Of a stretch of 64,000 bases of DNA, positions 61,745 to 64,000 are shown piece after piece (the first letter of the stretch is position 1; the number at the start of each line of letters is the position of its first letter). The DNA is from Chryseobacterium sp. VAUSW3. GTDB taxonomy: Bacteria > Bacteroidota > Bacteroidia > Flavobacteriales > Weeksellaceae. Under the pieces are notes generated by a model that ran no database searches, was not told the DNA's origin, and saw only the letters and a list, made by a program, of their open reading frames with translations. Where the stretch lies: positions 806,001 through 870,000 of the forward strand of contig NZ_NIUY01000001.1 in NCBI RefSeq assembly GCF_002205795.1, read 5' to 3'. Made by a program: the position numbers and the translations under genes.

Positions 61745-63439
61745 ATGAAGTTCAAATTACTCATCATTCTATTCTCTTCTAATCTGCTTTTCGCTCAAGA
61801 TTTCAAAACCCCTTACGAAAAGGGCAACGGAAACCAAACCGTTACCTATGAGGAAATGGTACAATACTACGATGAACTTGATAAGAATTTCGAAAGTATA
61901 ACTGTACAGAATTTCGGGAAAGATGATAACGGCGAACCGATAAAAGTAGTGGTTTTTGATGATTCTAAAAATAAAAATACACCAGTAATCCTTATAAACA
62001 ACGGAATTCATCCGGGAGAGCCCGATGGAATTGATGCTACGATGATGCTGATGCGCGATTTAGCCACCGGAAAAGTTTCTGCTAAAAACCTTAAAATCGC
62101 CGCAATTCAGTCTTATAATATTTCGGGAATGCTGAGAAGAGGGAAATTCAGCCGTGCCAACCAAAACGGACCGGAAGAATACGGCTTCCGCGGAAATGCC
62201 AGAAACTATGACCTGAACCGCGATTTCATTAAAAATGATACGGAAAATGCCAAGACCTTTCAGCAGATTTTTCAGCATTTTAAGCCAATCTTTTTCATCG
62301 ACAATCATGTGAGTAACGGAGCAGATTACCAATATCTTTTCACCTATATTTCTACCAACAAGGAACGTTTAGGCAGTAAACTAGGCAACTACTTCAATGA
62401 AAAAATGCAGCCGGAAATTCTGGAAAATATCGAAAAAAAGGGAATTCTCACGACGCCTTACGTGAATATCCACGGTGATTCACCGGATGAAGGTTTCCCG
62501 GCATTTATGGATTCTCCGCGTTATGCAACTGGTTATACCACGCTTTTTAACACTTTGGGAACCGTTGCCGAAACCCATATGCTGAAGCCCTATCCGGAAA
62601 GGGTTCGCGCCACTTATGAATATATGGTGAGTGCCATTAATTACACAAGAAAAAACACCAGGGAAATTCAGAAACTGATGGCGGAAAACTTAAACAGTCT
62701 GAAGCCTGGAACATCATATCCGATCCAGTGGAAACTCAACGAAAATAAGTTTCAACATATTGATTTTAAGGGTTATGAAGCCGGTAAGAAAAACAGTGAG
62801 GTGTCCGGAAAGCCAAGACTTTTTTACGACAGACGTAAACCTTTCACCAGAAAAGTTAAATTTTTTAGTGACTATGTTCCAACTAAAGAAATCAGGATTC
62901 CGAATTATTATGTGATTCCAAAATCTGAAAATAAAGTGATAGAATACCTGAAAAGAAACAATATCGAAATGAAGGAAATCGCTCAGGATTCTACAATAAG
63001 TGTTGAAGTTTACAGGATCACAGATTACAAAACCGTAAAAAACCCGTACGAAGGACATTATCTGCATTACGACACCAAAACCAAATCTGAATTGAGAAAC
63101 GTGAACTTCAGAAAAGGCGATCTGTTGGTTTCAACGAAACAGCCAGGTGTAAAATACCTGCTCGAAACCCTGGAGCCGGAAGCGACCGATTCTTTCTTTA
63201 ACTGGAATTTCTTTGATGCCATTTTGGGGCAGAAAGAGTACTTTTCAGATTATGTTTTTGAAGATACAGCGGCCGAACTGCTCAGAAATGATCAGGTTCT
63301 AAAAACTGCTTTTGAGTTAGAAAAAATTTCAAATCCTGATTTTGCAAAAGACGGACAAGCCCAGCTGGAATATATTTACAGGCATTCCGAGTATTATGAA
63401 GGCAGCGTAAATCTATATCCAATTTATAGGATTCTCTAA
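61745..63439 (+). CDS. M14-family metallocarboxypeptidase, secreted
   Basis: A 564-residue exported zinc peptidase; signal peptide ending LLFAQD. The zinc site is His/Glu in NGIHPGEPDGID, and the third ligand is His in FIDNHVSNGAD. The catalytic Glu fits VAETHMLKPYPERV. The C-terminal 200 residues (about 350-564) are beta-rich and may be an accessory domain. Substrate probably peptides or peptidoglycan stems. A strong terminator follows. Confidence 0.88.
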   Translation: MKFKLLIILFSSNLLFAQDFKTPYEKGNGNQTVTYEEMVQYYDELDKNFESITVQNFGKDDNGEPIKVVVFDDSKNKNTPVILINNGIHPGEPDGIDATMMLMRDLATGKVSAKNLKIAAIQSYNISGMLRRGKFSRANQNGPEEYGFRGNARNYDLNRDFIKNDTENAKTFQQIFQHFKPIFFIDNHVSNGADYQYLFTYISTNKERLGSKLGNYFNEKMQPEILENIEKKGILTTPYVNIHGDSPDEGFPAFMDSPRYATGYTTLFNTLGTVAETHMLKPYPERVRATYEYMVSAINYTRKNTREIQKLMAENLNSLKPGTSYPIQWKLNENKFQHIDFKGYEAGKKNSEVSGKPRLFYDRRKPFTRKVKFFSDYVPTKEIRIPNYYVIPKSENKVIEYLKRNNIEMKEIAQDSTISVEVYRITDYKTVKNPYEGHYLHYDTKTKSELRNVNFRKGDLLVSTKQPGVKYLLETLEPEATDSFFNWNFFDAILGQKEYFSDYVFEDTAAELLRNDQVLKTAFELEKISNPDFAKDGQAQLEYIYRHSEYYEGSVNLYPIYRIL

Positions 63440-63453
63440 ACGATTTCGAAATT

Positions 63454-63489
63454 AAAAACCCTTTCAAATTTGAAGTTGAAAGGGTTTTT
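63454..63489. terminator. Bidirectional terminator
   Basis: A 14-bp stem AAAAACCCTTTCAA/TTGAAAGGGTTTTT with an 8-nt loop, between the convergent M14 peptidase and cupin-like genes. Confidence 0.85.
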
Positions 63490-63510
63490 TCTTCACAATA
63501 TCTTTTAAAA

Positions 63511-64000
63511 TTATCTTGGTAATCCTTTTTTCAGGGCGTAATTGGCTCTTTCAACGGCTTTTTTCTCTTTCCAGTCCATGTATCTTTTCTTGAATTTGGC
63601 TTTCATGAAATTATCAAAATTACGCTGAACGGTTAAATTCCAAAGCGAATGCGCTTTCACTGCCCATGATTTATCCCAGGCTCTGAGTGAGATCGAAAAA
63701 CTTCCGTCGAGGTATTTCATCCAATGCCACCAGCCGGTCGGCATAAAAAGGGTGTCACCGTGTTCCAGGAAACACTCAATGCCTTCCACACCATCCAAAG
63801 CCGGGAATTTTTCAAAATCAGGGTTTGAAATATCGTAATCTTCAAGGGCATATGTCGCATACGGAATTTTATAAAGCCGGTCTTTCCATTTGTAATCAAA
63901 AAGCAGAATATGTTTTCTGCCGTTGAAATGCGTGTGGAAAATATGCGCCATATCAATATCATAATGCAGGAAAGTTACCGAACCTTTTCCGCCGAAGAAC
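63511..64000 (-). CDS. Cupin-like (JmjC-type) domain protein, partial
   Basis: The visible 163 residues are the C-terminal part; the frame stays open to the edge of the window, so the N-terminus is outside and the ATG at 63951 is internal. Iron ligands of a JmjC/cupin_8 fold are placed: HxD as FLHYDID and the distal His in FMPTGWWHWMKYL; GDTLFMP marks the beta-barrel. Members are Fe(II)/2-oxoglutarate oxygenases; the substrate is not known. Confidence 0.85.
   Translation of the reverse strand, partial: FFGGKGSVTFLHYDIDMAHIFHTHFNGRKHILLFDYKWKDRLYKIPYATYALEDYDISNPDFEKFPALDGVEGIECFLEHGDTLFMPTGWWHWMKYLDGSFSISLRAWDKSWAVKAHSLWNLTVQRNFDNFMKAKFKKRYMDWKEKKAVERANYALKKGLPR

Noticed and set aside
1-64000. 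CRISPR arrays, prophage, transposase genes, tRNA or rRNA genes
   Set aside because: None seen on either strand; repeats found are short, dispersed or tandem-paired and lie between housekeeping genes.

Overview
The window looks like chromosomal DNA from a Flavobacteriia, most likely a Chryseobacterium-like member of the Weeksellaceae. The evidence is moderate AT richness, promoters of the Bacteroidetes type (TTTG, about 17 nt, TAnnTTTG), a fused MurF-alanine racemase, gliding/type IX secretion lipoproteins (GldH, PorW/SprE), a FadL-type porin, a TonB-dependent receptor and 2TM/LytTR signalling proteins. I see no rRNA, tRNA, CRISPR array, prophage or intact insertion sequence. Genes are dense, and many neighbours are translationally coupled through TAATG, TGATG or ATGA overlaps.

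Layout: 1-3.7 kb, the end of hflX, a secreted DUF4919-like protein, an AlkD glycosylase, a small membrane protein and a ChaA-type antiporter. 3.7-9.8 kb, divergent truncated haemoglobin and YkgJ genes, then L25, PRPP synthetase, an SGNH lipoprotein and a FadL porin, all on the minus strand. 10-17.3 kb, ricT-gldH-PBP1A, SelO and a polytopic membrane protein. 17.3-25.5 kb, a Cu/Zn SOD lipoprotein, a TonB receptor, a TPR-like secreted protein, mnmA, and a LytS/LytTR module with 2TM domains. Related ACCTTT boxes lie upstream of the receptor, the TPR-like gene and the kinase. 25.6-35.6 kb, Prc protease, surE-guaC, fabG-rsmI, a Mur ligase and an acidic hypothetical protein. 35.6-41.2 kb, a tightly coupled tdk-murF/alr-patatin-ybeY operon.

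41.2-46 kb carries the most notable signals. Two perfect 16-bp parS palindromes flank mnmG. About 2.3 kb beyond the second is a 621-bp AT-rich intergenic region between pgk and rpiB with a perfect DnaA box, near-boxes and three in-phase 10-bp repeats. This is a candidate replication origin. 46-53.2 kb is an rnr-(broken membrane gene)-lysE-ldcA-yraN-SDR-membrane protein-tsaB run.

53.2-57.7 kb is a minus-strand block: PorW/SprE, Maf, KdsC and a DUF2520 protein. 57.8-59.4 kb is an ECF sigma/membrane anti-sigma candidate/Spy-like set. It is followed by lepA, an M14 peptidase and a partial cupin-like protein that runs off the end.

Five copies of one dispersed intergenic repeat family, one tandem pair of a second family and a diverged pair of a third occupy the larger gaps. 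Transcription terminators are common between convergent genes. Functional names come from motif recognition in the translated sequence, without database searches.
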